Origin: Azorhizobium oxalatiphilum
GTDB taxonomy: Bacteria > Pseudomonadota > Alphaproteobacteria > Rhizobiales > Xanthobacteraceae
Length of the DNA stretch: 64,000 nt
Assembly: GCF_014635325.1 (NCBI RefSeq)
Contig: NZ_BMCT01000001.1
Coordinates: forward strand, 835,743 to 899,742
Direction of reading: 5' to 3'
The notes under the pieces are model-generated. The model made no database searches. It had not been told where the DNA came from and worked only from the letters and a program-made list of their open reading frames with translations. The translations under genes and the position numbers were made by a program. Below, in pieces: positions 1 through 8,657 of this stretch (the stretch's first letter is position 1; each line of letters starts with the position of its first letter).

Positions 1-215
1 TGGAAGAGGCGGTGGCGCTGGCCGACAAGGTCTATGTGCTCACCGCAGGCCCCGCCACGGTGAAGAGCGTCTACAGGATCGACCTGCCGCGCCCGCGGGT
101 GATGGAGGAGATCCGCTACGACAGCGCCTTCGTCGAGCAATGCCGCGTGATCTGGGACGACCTGCGCCAGGAAGTGCAGATCGGCCAGCAGCGCACCCTC
201 GACACCGGCCACTGA
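1..215 (+). CDS. ABC transporter ATP-binding protein, C-terminal fragment (nitrate/sulfonate/taurine type)
   Basis: Only the last ~70 residues are present; the gene begins left of the window. The visible start, EEAVALADKVYVLTAGPA, matches the segment after the H-loop of SsuB/TauB/NrtD-type ATPases, where 'DEAVxLADRVxVLTxxPG' is usual. The tail ends 15 bp before a permease of the same importer class, so the two form one operon. The protein would sit on the cytoplasmic face and drive import of a small anion or sulfonate. The substrate cannot be read from this fragment, and the Walker motifs are outside the window. Confidence 0.85.
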   Translation, partial: EEAVALADKVYVLTAGPATVKSVYRIDLPRPRVMEEIRYDSAFVEQCRVIWDDLRQEVQIGQQRTLDTGH

Positions 216-230
216 GAACAGGAGGAAACC

Positions 231-1118
231 ATGAGCATGCCCGCCCACGCCGTGTCGGCGCCCTCCACGGCCGCCCCTCGCGCCATCCCCACCGAGGCCG
301 AGATCGAGGCCAAGGCCCGCGCCCGCATCAAGGCGCGGCGCACCCTCGTCATCAGCCTGCGCATCGCCATTCTGGTGGCGGTGCTCGGCATCTGGGAGAT
401 CGGGGCCGAAACCGGCTTCATCGATCCCTTCTTCTTCGCCAGCCCCTCGGGCATCGCCGACCAGATCTGGATCTGGATGACGGAGGGCACCTCGCAGGGG
501 CCGCTGTGGACCCAGATCCTGGTGACGCTGGAAGAGACCGTGCTCGGCTTCATCATCGGCGCCGTTGGCGGCGTCGTGTGCGGCATCCTGCTCGGCCGCA
601 ACAAGCTGCTCGCGGATGTGTTCTCCATCTACATCAAGATCGCGAATTCCATCCCGCGCGTGGTGCTCGGCTCCATCTTCATCATCGCGCTCGGCCTCGG
701 CATGCCGTCCAAGGTGGCGCTGGCGGTGGTGATGGTGTTCTTCGTGGTGTTCGCCAACGCCTTCCAGGGCGTGCGCGAGGCCGACCGCGCCATGATCGCC
801 AATGCGCAGATCCTCGGCGCATCGCCGTTCCAGATCACCACCACGGTGATCATCCCCTCGGCCATGAGCTGGATCCTCGCCTCGCTCCACGTCTCCTTCG
901 GCTTCGCGCTGGTGGGCGCCGTGGTGGGCGAGTTCCTCGGCGCCAAGCAGGGCGTGGGCCTGCTCATCGCCACCGCGCAGGGCGCGTTCAACGCCAATGG
1001 CGTGTTCGCGGCCATGATCATCCTCGCGGTGCTGGCGCTGGTGATGGAATTCCTCATCACGCTGGTGGAGAACCGTCTGGTGAAATGGCGTCCGGTGCCG
1101 TTCAACGAGCAGAACTGA
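231..1118 (+). CDS. ABC transporter permease, SsuC/TauC/NrtB family
   Basis: 295-residue inner-membrane permease. The first ~45 residues are a polar, Ala-rich cytoplasmic tail, followed by several hydrophobic segments. The EAA loop that contacts the ATPase is visible around residues 180-200 (GVREADRAMIANAQILGASP). The start is fixed by GGAGGAAACC just ahead of the ATG. It lies 15 bp after the ATPase fragment and is the last gene of that operon; it converges on a histidine kinase. The family imports nitrate, taurine, alkanesulfonates or thiamine precursors. No binding protein is in view, so the substrate is not assigned. Confidence 0.9.
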   Translation: MSMPAHAVSAPSTAAPRAIPTEAEIEAKARARIKARRTLVISLRIAILVAVLGIWEIGAETGFIDPFFFASPSGIADQIWIWMTEGTSQGPLWTQILVTLEETVLGFIIGAVGGVVCGILLGRNKLLADVFSIYIKIANSIPRVVLGSIFIIALGLGMPSKVALAVVMVFFVVFANAFQGVREADRAMIANAQILGASPFQITTTVIIPSAMSWILASLHVSFGFALVGAVVGEFLGAKQGVGLLIATAQGAFNANGVFAAMIILAVLALVMEFLITLVENRLVKWRPVPFNEQN

Positions 1119-1135
1119 GGCTGCGCAACCTGCGA

Positions 1136-2554
1136 TCAGGCGACGGCCGGGGGGCTCCCCGGCCGTTTCGCGTCCGCAGTGGCTGAATCCAGCGGCAGGT
1201 GCATCTCGGCTTTGAGGCCGCCCATGTTCGATTGGCTGAGCAGAAGCTCACCACCTGCGCCATCCACCACCTCGCGCACGATGGACAGGCCGATGCCGGA
1301 GCCGTCGCCGGGTGCGCCGGCCATGCGATAGAAGCGCTCGAACACTCTCTCCCGCTCTTCAGGCGGAATGCCGGGGCCGGAATCCTCCACCACCAGCACT
1401 GCGAGGTCGCCCTGCGAGCCCACGGTCACGGTGACGCTGCCGCCCGCCGGGGTATAGCGCAGGGCGTTGTCCACGAGGTTCACGATCGCCTCGCGCACCA
1501 TGGGGCCATCGCCCGGCGTGGTGGCCGGACCAAGCACATCGAGGCCGAGGTCGATGCCGCGCTCCACCGCGAAGTCGGCGAGCCCCTCCAGCACCTGCCG
1601 GGCCGAGGCGACGAGATCGATAGCCTCGTCGCGCGGCCGCCGGCCGCCGGGCTCGGCGCGTGACAGGGTGAGAAGCTGTGCGGCGAGACGGGCAAGGCTG
1701 CGCGTGGAGGCTTCGACGCCGGCAAGAGCCTGATCACGCTCGGCACCATCGGCGGCGCGACGGGCGAAGGTCGCCTGCGTCGCCAGCAGGGCCAGCGGCG
1801 TACGCAGCTGGTGGGCTGCATTGGCCACGAACCGGCGCTGGGCCGCCATCTGTCCCGTCACCCGCGCCATATAGCCATTGAGTGCCACCACCAGCGGGCG
1901 CAGCTCGCTCTGGATTGCGGTGTCGGGCAGCGGGGTCAGGTCATCCCGGCTCTTCTCCAGCACCGCATCCCGCAGCCGCATGAGCGGCGCGAGGCCGCGT
2001 TGCAGCCCGATGAGAACCAGTATGGCGGCGGCGACGAGCAGGAGCACCTGCCGGCCGGCGTTGCCGACCCATTGTTCGCGCACCATGGCCTCGTGTCCGG
2101 CCAGAGTGACCCCGACCACCACCACCACGCGCTCGTTGTCCGTTGCCCCCACGATGGGATAGCGCAGGGCTGCGAGGCGCAGGGGCTCATCGCGATAGGT
2201 GGCGGTGAATTGCGCCAGCGTGCCTTCCGTCAGCCCGATCCCCGGGACGGGGAGATCGGGATAGCCGATCAGCAGGCGGCCCGAGGCGGTGTCCACGCGA
2301 TAATAGACCCGGTCGCGGTGACCGGTGTCGAACATCTCCAGTGCTACGGGCGGCACCACCGCGTCGATGACGCCCCGGTCCACCCTGACATCCTCGGCGA
2401 TGGCGCGAGCGGCAGCGTCCAGCGTGCGGTCCGTGACCAGATCCGCCGTGGCATGGGCCTGACGGAAGCTCGTCCAGACGTTCAACGCCATCAGGGCGGC
2501 CAGCGGAAGCAGCAGCCAGCAGAGCAGTTGGAGGCGCAGGCTTTCAAGTCGCAT
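1136..2554 (-). CDS. TctE-like sensor histidine kinase
   Basis: 472-residue membrane sensor kinase. A transmembrane segment (about residues 7-29), a ~135-residue periplasmic domain of the 2CSK_N/TctE kind and a second transmembrane segment (about 167-184) precede the kinase core. The phospho-acceptor is His248 in ANAAHQLRTPLALL. The N box (VNLVDNALRYTP), G1 box (EDSGPGIPPEE) and G2 box (GSGIGLSI) are all intact. The ATG at 2554 overlaps the stop codon of the upstream response regulator by 11 bp, so the two are co-translated. TctE-class kinases often sense carboxylates, and an uptake role is possible, but the ligand is unknown. An in-frame upstream extension to 2749 is only read-through of the regulator gene. 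Confidence 0.9.
   Translation of the reverse strand: MRLESLRLQLLCWLLLPLAALMALNVWTSFRQAHATADLVTDRTLDAAARAIAEDVRVDRGVIDAVVPPVALEMFDTGHRDRVYYRVDTASGRLLIGYPDLPVPGIGLTEGTLAQFTATYRDEPLRLAALRYPIVGATDNERVVVVVGVTLAGHEAMVREQWVGNAGRQVLLLVAAAILVLIGLQRGLAPLMRLRDAVLEKSRDDLTPLPDTAIQSELRPLVVALNGYMARVTGQMAAQRRFVANAAHQLRTPLALLATQATFARRAADGAERDQALAGVEASTRSLARLAAQLLTLSRAEPGGRRPRDEAIDLVASARQVLEGLADFAVERGIDLGLDVLGPATTPGDGPMVREAIVNLVDNALRYTPAGGSVTVTVGSQGDLAVLVVEDSGPGIPPEERERVFERFYRMAGAPGDGSGIGLSIVREVVDGAGGELLLSQSNMGGLKAEMHLPLDSATADAKRPGSPPAVA
1143..1166. terminator. Bidirectional hairpin between convergent genes
   Basis: ACGGCCGGGG and CCCCGGCCGT form a perfect 10-bp stem around GGCT, followed on the + strand by TTTCG. 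It lies 25 bp after the permease stop codon but inside the last codons of the convergent histidine kinase gene. The kinase C-terminus is therefore encoded by the hairpin. Confidence 0.6.
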
Positions 2555-3215
2555 GTCTGAGAAGATAGCCAAGCCCGCGCAGGGTGACGATATGGACGTC
2601 GCTGCCTTCCAGCTTTCGCCGCAGCCGGTGCACATAGATCTCGATGGCGCTGGGGTCCGCGAGATCGTCGAGGCCGAAGATGGTCTGCGAGAGCTGGGTC
2701 TTGCTGACCGTCTGCCCGGTCTTGACGAGCAGGGCTTCCAGCACGGCATGTTCCCGGGGCGTCAGGGCCAGAGGCGCATCCTGCAGCTGGAACTGGCGGG
2801 TGTTGGTGTCGAACGCCAGCGTGCCGCAGGTGAGGACGGGATCCGGCCTGCGGGCGGAGCGGCGGAGCTGCACGCGGATGCGGGCTTCCAGCTCCTCCAC
2901 GTCGAAGGGCTTGGCGAGATAATCGTCCGCGCCTTCGTCAAGCCCCGCCACGCGGCCATCGAGGCTGGCGTTCGCGGTGAGAATGATCACGGGAACAGCG
3001 TCCCCACGGGCCCGGACCCGGCGCAGGAGCTGGATCCCGTTCATGCCGGGCAGGGTGAGGTCGAGAATGACGAGGTCGTACGCCTCAAGGCTCAGGGCCT
3101 GATCGGCAGCCTCGCCGTCGTGAAGCACATCCACGACGAAATTGTCGCGACGCAGAATCTTCGCGAGCCAGTCGGCGAGCTCGAGATTGTCTTCAACCAG
3201 TAGAAGGCGCATCAC
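2544..3215 (-). CDS. OmpR-family response regulator (TctD-like)
   Basis: 223 residues. The N-terminal receiver domain has the acidic pair in LLVEDN, the phosphorylation site in LVILDLTLPG (about D51) and the Thr/Lys switch residues (ILTAN, YLAKPF). The C-terminal winged helix ends with the recognition-helix pattern IEIYVHRLRRKLEG and the wing VTLRGLGYLLR. It is the first gene of a two-gene operon with the TctE-like kinase. The leader is only 66 bp from the end of the AraC gene, which is on the same strand, so read-through from that gene is possible. The target genes are not evident; the neighbouring ABC importer is a candidate by proximity only. Confidence 0.92.
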   Translation of the reverse strand: MMRLLLVEDNLELADWLAKILRRDNFVVDVLHDGEAADQALSLEAYDLVILDLTLPGMNGIQLLRRVRARGDAVPVIILTANASLDGRVAGLDEGADDYLAKPFDVEELEARIRVQLRRSARRPDPVLTCGTLAFDTNTRQFQLQDAPLALTPREHAVLEALLVKTGQTVSKTQLSQTIFGLDDLADPSAIEIYVHRLRRKLEGSDVHIVTLRGLGYLLRHAT

Positions 3216-3281
3216 ACATCAGCCCGTCGATGCGCCACTCTAGCGCATGGCTTTCATGCATGCCAACGGTTCCGGCCCTTT

Positions 3282-4106
3282 CTAGGCGCCGGGCGCGGGA
3301 GGCAGAGCTTCTTCTGAGCTGTCCTCGGCCGTGACGTGGCGCTTCAGCATGCCGCGCAGGCCATGCACGGTCTTGTATCCGACCACGTCCAGAACCTTGT
3401 GGATCGGAATGCCGCTGGAAGACTGCATCATCGCCCGCGCCGCCCGCAGCCGGCGCCGCCACTCCCCGAAGCTGAGTGAGGTTTCGTCCTTGAATTTGCG
3501 GGTCATTGTGCGCCGGCTCAAGCCGGCGGCGGCTGCCCAGTCATCGATATCCGCTGAGAGCGAGGGCTCTTCCATGAGCAGCGAACAGATGCGGCGCAGC
3601 CGGTGATCGCGGGGCATGGGCAGGACGAACTGGATGCTCTCCGCCCGCTCCAGTTCGCTGATCACCACGCGCGTCAGAAGCCCGGTGCGCCCGTCGGCAT
3701 CGTAGGCGCTGTCGCTGTCCTCCGCCAACGCCCGAAGCGCCGCGTCCAGAAGTGCGGAGACGCGCACCATGCGGCAGGGCGGGGCGTCCGCCATGCCCTG
3801 GATCGCCGTGGGATCGATATAGGCCGTGCAGAGGCCCAGCCGTCCCTCGCAGGCTGCATCGTGCCGGGTGGAGGGCGAAATCACCATGGCGAAGCCGGTG
3901 GGAACCATCCACGTACCGTCCTCGGTGGAGACCACCATCAGGCCCTCGGTGGCATAGAGCAACTGCGTGCGCTGGTGCGCGTGCCAACCCGTGCGGCCGG
4001 CGCGGAGGATCGTGCGGCGTAGCGTGACAACGGGCGCGCCGGTTTCTTCCTCCGAATTGTGCACCTGTGTCTTCAGAGAGCCCCGGCCCTCTACATTGCG
4101 CAGCAT
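3282..4106 (-). CDS. AraC-family transcriptional regulator next to siderophore uptake genes
   Basis: 274 residues. The N-terminal half has a cupin-like pattern (GRTGWHAHQRTQLLYATEG, then a segment ending HDA) typical of AraC_binding domains. The C-terminal ~100 residues form a double helix-turn-helix: DWAAAAGLSRRTMTRKFKDE and, in the second half, HKVLDVVGYKTVHGLRGMLKRH. The gene is divergent from a TonB-dependent receptor and its ABC transporter, the usual place for an AraC activator that senses an imported siderophore. Recognition of the internalised siderophore is inferred from this context. The start at 4106 is the first Met of the frame. Confidence 0.88.
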   Translation of the reverse strand: MLRNVEGRGSLKTQVHNSEEETGAPVVTLRRTILRAGRTGWHAHQRTQLLYATEGLMVVSTEDGTWMVPTGFAMVISPSTRHDAACEGRLGLCTAYIDPTAIQGMADAPPCRMVRVSALLDAALRALAEDSDSAYDADGRTGLLTRVVISELERAESIQFVLPMPRDHRLRRICSLLMEEPSLSADIDDWAAAAGLSRRTMTRKFKDETSLSFGEWRRRLRAARAMMQSSSGIPIHKVLDVVGYKTVHGLRGMLKRHVTAEDSSEEALPPAPGA

Positions 4107-4180
4107 GTTTGGCCCGATCGTGTATAGAACGGCCCAACCATTACCGGAGCCTGCGCTAAAATACAGAGTAATTTCAATGT

Positions 4181-4197
4181 ATTAGAATTTCTCTAAT
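4181..4197. promoter_or_regulatory. Irr/ICE-like palindrome ahead of the siderophore receptor gene
   Basis: ATTAGAATTTCTCTAAT has perfect 6-bp arms (ATTAGA/TCTAAT) around 5 bp. It matches most positions of the alphaproteobacterial iron control element as I recall it (TTTAGAA-N3-TTCTAAA), with mismatches at the two ends and one inner base. It lies 28 bp before the receptor start in an AT-rich stretch of otherwise GC-rich DNA. Regulation by Irr is inferred. Confidence 0.5.
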
Positions 4198-4225
4198 CAC
4201 GGAGGATTCTTGCATTGGCCCAGAG

Positions 4226-6451
4226 GTGAAGGTGGGGACGGGTGGGATGCGGGCTGCGCGGAATAGCCAAGTGATTTCAAGATCGGCGCTTTTGGCCTCC
4301 ACGGCACCGGTGCGGTGTCTGGTTGCGGCGGTGACGGTCCTCGCCATGGCCGCCCCGGCGGCCGCGCAGGAGGCGGCAGGGGCGATCAGCCTCGATACGG
4401 TCTCGGTGGACGCTCCCGCCGGGAATCAGGGCTTCGTCATCGAGCAGAGCCGTTCGGCCATGAAGACCGACACGCCGCTCATCGAGACGCCGCAGTCGGT
4501 CTCGGTCATCTCCCGGGACCAGATGGTGATCACGGGCGCGCGTTCGCTGGGCGAGGCCACACGCTATACGGCCGGCGTGCGCGAACTGATGGGCGGCGCC
4601 GATCCGCGCTACGACCAGTATCAGATCCGCGGTTTCAATGCCTCGACCACCGGCGTCTATCTCGACGGAATGCAGATGCTGGCCTCGTCCGGCCTGCCGT
4701 TCCGCCTCGACACTTATGGCCTTGAGCGCATCGACGTGCTGCGTGGGCCGTCCTCCGTGCTGTATGGCGGCACCAATCCGGGCGGCCTGATCAACGCCAT
4801 CACCAAGAAGCCCACCGAATATGCGTTCGGCGAGATCACGGCCGGCGTCAATTCGTTCGGCAATGCCTATACGGGTATCGACATCGGCGGGCCTCTGGCC
4901 AAGGCCGCGCCGGAAGCCGGCGGCGGGGAGTGGCTCTATCGCCTGACGGCCGTCGGCAAGCTCGGCCCGACGCAGACCGATTTCAGCGAGGACGACCGGG
5001 CCTATGTGGCCCCGGCCTTCACCTGGAAATCGGGCACGGGCACCACCTTCACCGTGCTCGGCTCCTACCAGAAGGACAAGACCACGGGCGTGCCCTTCCT
5101 GCCCTATGTGGGCACGGCGGTGAATGCGCCATGGGGCAAGATCCCGACGGATTTCGTGACTTCGGGCAAGAATGAAGGCGGAATGTTCAACGGTGTCGAG
5201 CGCACCCAGGCCATGATCGGCTACCAGTTCGAGCACCGCTTCGACAACGGCCTGACCTTCCGCAGCAATGCGCGCTACAGCCATGGCGAGAACGAGCTGT
5301 TCTCGATCATCGGCAGCGGCTATGTGGGCAACAATCCGGCCTCGGCCCGGCTCAACCGGATGGGCTTCTACGCCAATCCCATCGTCGACCTGTTCACCAT
5401 CGACAATCAGCTGGAGGGGCACTTCGCCACCGGCGCGGTCCAGCACACGGCCATCGTGGGGCTCGACTACAAGCACGCGCGCTTCGACGACACCCAGCGC
5501 ACGGGGGCGGCCTCGCCCATCAGCATCTTCTTCCCGAACTACAACCAGCCCTTCAACGGCCTGACCACGCTCGGCATCAGCTCCCTGTCCAAGCAGGATC
5601 AGGTGGGCGTGTATGTGCAGGACCAGATGAAGCTGGAGCGGCTGAGCTTCGTGGTGGGCGGGCGCTACGACAGCGTCCAGACCAGCGTGGACAATTATCT
5701 GAACGCCGCCCTGAGCGACAGCGCCTCCGAGGGCGCCTTCAGCGGGCGCGTGGGGGCGATCTACGAGCTGCCCTTCGGCTTTGCCCCCTATGTCAGCTAC
5801 TCCACCTCGTTCCAGCCGCTGGTGGGCATCAACAGCGCGACCCAGCAGTTGCTGAAGCCGGAGGAAGGCGAGCAGTATGAGGTGGGCCTGAAGTTCCAGC
5901 CCACGGGCTGGGATGCCTTCGTGACGGCCTCGCTGTTCGACATCACCCGCAGCAATTTCCTGGTGGTCAATCCCGCCAATCCGCTGCAATCCATGCAGAG
6001 CGGCGAGGCGCGCTCGCGCGGCTTCGAGATCGAGGCAGTGGCCACCCTCGCCAAGGGCCTCAACCTCATCGCCTCCTATACGGGCTTCAACATCGAGAAC
6101 ACCGAGAACCTCAATCCGGCGCTTATCGGCCTCGCCCCGCAGAACACGCCGGAGCATTATGCCTCGACCTTCCTCGACTATACGATCCAGACCGGGGCGT
6201 TCGCGGGTCTCGGCGCGGGCTTCGGCGTGCGGTTCATGGGCAGCTCATGGGCCGATGCGCTCAATACGGTGGCGATCCCGAGCTACACGCTTGCGGATGC
6301 GGCCCTGCACTATGAGAAGAACAACTGGCGCGCCGCGGTCAACGTGTCCAATCTCATGGACGACGTGTTCGTTGCGCAATGCAGCAGCACCAGCCAATGC
6401 TTCTACGGCGAGCGGCGCAAAGTCACCGGGAGCCTGACGTACAGATGGTGA
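4226..6451 (+). CDS. TonB-dependent siderophore receptor
   Basis: 741-residue outer-membrane receptor of the FhuA/FpvA class. A signal peptide ends near AMAAPAAAQ. The plug domain follows, with the family pattern TPQSVSVISRDQM and the conserved YQIRGFNASTTGVYLDGM and LRGPSSVLYG blocks. A 22-strand-type barrel ends in YRW, the terminal aromatic expected for outer-membrane insertion. The start is uncertain: GTG at 4226, or ATG at 4247, either leaving a full signal peptide. It is the first gene of a four-gene uptake operon and overlaps the binding-protein start by 7 bp. It probably imports a ferric siderophore with TonB energy; the siderophore is unknown. Confidence 0.93.
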   Translation: MKVGTGGMRAARNSQVISRSALLASTAPVRCLVAAVTVLAMAAPAAAQEAAGAISLDTVSVDAPAGNQGFVIEQSRSAMKTDTPLIETPQSVSVISRDQMVITGARSLGEATRYTAGVRELMGGADPRYDQYQIRGFNASTTGVYLDGMQMLASSGLPFRLDTYGLERIDVLRGPSSVLYGGTNPGGLINAITKKPTEYAFGEITAGVNSFGNAYTGIDIGGPLAKAAPEAGGGEWLYRLTAVGKLGPTQTDFSEDDRAYVAPAFTWKSGTGTTFTVLGSYQKDKTTGVPFLPYVGTAVNAPWGKIPTDFVTSGKNEGGMFNGVERTQAMIGYQFEHRFDNGLTFRSNARYSHGENELFSIIGSGYVGNNPASARLNRMGFYANPIVDLFTIDNQLEGHFATGAVQHTAIVGLDYKHARFDDTQRTGAASPISIFFPNYNQPFNGLTTLGISSLSKQDQVGVYVQDQMKLERLSFVVGGRYDSVQTSVDNYLNAALSDSASEGAFSGRVGAIYELPFGFAPYVSYSTSFQPLVGINSATQQLLKPEEGEQYEVGLKFQPTGWDAFVTASLFDITRSNFLVVNPANPLQSMQSGEARSRGFEIEAVATLAKGLNLIASYTGFNIENTENLNPALIGLAPQNTPEHYASTFLDYTIQTGAFAGLGAGFGVRFMGSSWADALNTVAIPSYTLADAALHYEKNNWRAAVNVSNLMDDVFVAQCSSTSQCFYGERRKVTGSLTYRW

Positions 6452-7599
6452 GGACGCGGATGGGGAGAACCGGGGCGGGCCTGTCGCGGCGTGCGATGCT
6501 GGCCACGCTCGCGCTTGGCTCCCTGGGGGCCGTCGCGGCCTCCCGTGCCCGCGCCGCCACGCAGGTCAAGGCCGTGGACGTGGTCGGGCGCGAGATTGTG
6601 CTCGACCGGCCGGCCCGGCGCATCGTCATCGGCCCATGGGTGACGCTGGATGCCCTCGCACTCGTGCATCCCGATCCTGCCAGCCTGCTGGTGGGGTGGG
6701 GCGGGGATGCGGGGGCGAACCGCTTCCAGCTCGATACGTTCCGAGGGCGGTTTCCGGCTATCGACAAGGTGCCGGTCATCGGCCGGAACACCATCGAAAC
6801 CATGTCGATGGAGACCATCATCGCGTCGCGGCCCGACCTCGTGGTGTTCAGCCGCCTCGACGCCTATCGCTTCGGCCCGGCGGACACCAATCCGCAGCTC
6901 GCGCAGCTGGAGGCGGCGGGCATCCCGGTGGCCATCGTGGACTTCTTCCTCGATCCCGGTGCCAATACCGAACCGAGCCTGCGCCTGCTCGGCGCGCTGC
7001 TCGGGCGCGAGGAACAGGCCAAGGCGTTCCTCGATTTCTACGGCACGCGGTTCGGGCGCCTGAAGCAGCGGCTCGCGGGCGTGCCGCTGCCGAGCGTCAT
7101 GTTCCACGCCTTCGCCGCCCGGCCGGAGTGCTGCTGGACCACGGGGCCGGGCAACCGCGATCCCCTGATCTCGCCGGCGGGCGGGCACAATATCGGCGCG
7201 GACGTGCTGAAGGGCGCCATCGGGCAGCTCAATCTCGAATTCGTCTACACCCGTCAGCCGCGCTTCTACGTGGCCACCGGCGGCGGGGATGCCGTTGCCA
7301 CGCAGGATGCCTTCGCCATCGGCCGGGACGTTTCCGCCGCGCGGGCGCGGGAGAGCTTCCGGGCCCTGCTTCAGCGCCCCGACATCGCGGCCATCGATGC
7401 GGTGGAGCAGGGGCGGGCCTTCGGCGTCTGGCATAATTTCGTGCATACGCCGCTGCGGATCGCGGCGGTGGAGGCGCTGGCGCGCGGCTTCCATCCCGAT
7501 CTGTTCGGGGACGTGGACCCGGAGGGTACGCTGGCTGAGATCAATGCCCGCTTCCTGCCGGTCCCGCTCGAAGGGACATTCTGGATTTCAGCGGCATGA
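6445..7599 (+). CDS. Periplasmic iron-siderophore binding protein (FhuD-like), Tat-exported
   Basis: 384 residues, TroA/FhuD-type periplasmic binding fold (PF01497). The N-terminus carries a twin-arginine signal (GLSRRAMLATLALGSLGAV) ending near ASRARAA, suggesting export of a folded protein. The family landmarks are visible: RIVIGPWVTLDAL at the start of the mature domain, VPVIGRNTIETMSMETIIASRPDLVV in the first lobe, and AVEALARGFHPDLF at the end. The ATG at 6445 overlaps the receptor stop; ATG 6460 is also possible. It passes the siderophore to the FecCD permease encoded immediately downstream. Confidence 0.9.
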   Translation: MVRTRMGRTGAGLSRRAMLATLALGSLGAVAASRARAATQVKAVDVVGREIVLDRPARRIVIGPWVTLDALALVHPDPASLLVGWGGDAGANRFQLDTFRGRFPAIDKVPVIGRNTIETMSMETIIASRPDLVVFSRLDAYRFGPADTNPQLAQLEAAGIPVAIVDFFLDPGANTEPSLRLLGALLGREEQAKAFLDFYGTRFGRLKQRLAGVPLPSVMFHAFAARPECCWTTGPGNRDPLISPAGGHNIGADVLKGAIGQLNLEFVYTRQPRFYVATGGGDAVATQDAFAIGRDVSAARARESFRALLQRPDIAAIDAVEQGRAFGVWHNFVHTPLRIAAVEALARGFHPDLFGDVDPEGTLAEINARFLPVPLEGTFWISAA

Positions 7600-8657
7600 A
7601 GAGCATGGATTGCGCCGAAACGGATGCCGCGCTGGTCGCCTATGACCGACTGGTGCGGCGGCGGGTGCTGGTTCTGGCCGCGCTCGGCCTCGCCTGCCTG
7701 GCCGGCTTCCTCGTCGACATCACCAGCGGGCCGTCGAGCCTCGGGGTCGTGCGCTCCCTGTCCGGCATCCTGATGCCCGACATCCTGTCCCGCGCTGAGC
7801 ATGTGATGATCTGGAACCTGCGTCTGCCGGTCGCGGCCATGGCCGTGCTCGTGGGCATGGCGCTGTCGCTGGCCGGCGCGGAGTTGCAGACGGTGCTCAA
7901 CAATCCGCTGGCGAGCCCCATGACGCTGGGTCTGTCCTCGGCGGCCTCCTTCGGTGCGGCGCTCGCCATCGTGCTCGGCATCGGCATTCCCGGCGTGCCG
8001 TCTGCGCTGATCGTGACCGCCAATGCCTTCCTGTTCGCCTTCGGCTCGGTCCAGATGCTCCAGGCCCTCGCGCGCCGCTCGGCGGGGGACAGGGACACGC
8101 TGATCCTGTTCGGCATCGGCCTCCTGTTCACCTTCAATGCCGGCGTGGCGCTGGTCCAGTTCCTAGCCTCGGCGGATGCGCTCCAGCAGTTCGTCTTCTG
8201 GGGCATGGGCAGCCTGTCGCGCGCGAACTGGATGTCGGTTGCCATTCTGGGCGCTGTCGTCGTGCTGATGTTCCCCTTCTCACTGAGGACCGCATGGCAG
8301 ATGACCGCCCTGCGGTTCGGCGATGACCGCGCGCTGAGCTTCGGCGTCGACGTGCGGCGCCTGCGCTTCTTCGCCCTGCTGCGCATCAGCCTGCTCGCTG
8401 CCACCGCCGTGGCCTTCTGCGGCACCATCGGCTTCATCGGCATCGTCGGTCCCCATATCGCGCGCATGCTGATCGGCGAGGACCACCGCTTCTTTCTGCC
8501 CGCGAGCCTGCTCACGGGCGCGCTGGTGATGACCTTCGCCAGCATCGCCAGCAAGTCGCTCATGCCGGGCGTGGTCATCCCCATCGGCATCGTCACCTCG
8601 TTCGTTGGCCTGCCCGTCTTCTTCCTGCTCGTCATGCGCCGGGGGACGCCGCGCTGA
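7596..8657 (+). CDS. FecCD-family iron-siderophore ABC permease
   Basis: 353-residue polytopic inner-membrane protein, the length normal for BtuC/FecCD permeases. Diagnostic blocks are WNLRLPVAAMAVLVGMALSLAGAELQ, NNPLASPMTLGLSSAASFGA, and near the end CGTIGFIGIVGPHIARMLIG, which contains the ATPase-coupling loop. The start overlaps the binding-protein stop as ATGA, indicating translational coupling. A single permease gene implies a homodimer in the transporter. Confidence 0.95.
   Translation: MKSMDCAETDAALVAYDRLVRRRVLVLAALGLACLAGFLVDITSGPSSLGVVRSLSGILMPDILSRAEHVMIWNLRLPVAAMAVLVGMALSLAGAELQTVLNNPLASPMTLGLSSAASFGAALAIVLGIGIPGVPSALIVTANAFLFAFGSVQMLQALARRSAGDRDTLILFGIGLLFTFNAGVALVQFLASADALQQFVFWGMGSLSRANWMSVAILGAVVVLMFPFSLRTAWQMTALRFGDDRALSFGVDVRRLRFFALLRISLLAATAVAFCGTIGFIGIVGPHIARMLIGEDHRFFLPASLLTGALVMTFASIASKSLMPGVVIPIGIVTSFVGLPVFFLLVMRRGTPR

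Noticed and set aside
4277-6157. Antisense frame across the siderophore receptor
   Set aside because: The receptor on the + strand has signal peptide, plug and barrel motifs; the antisense product has none.
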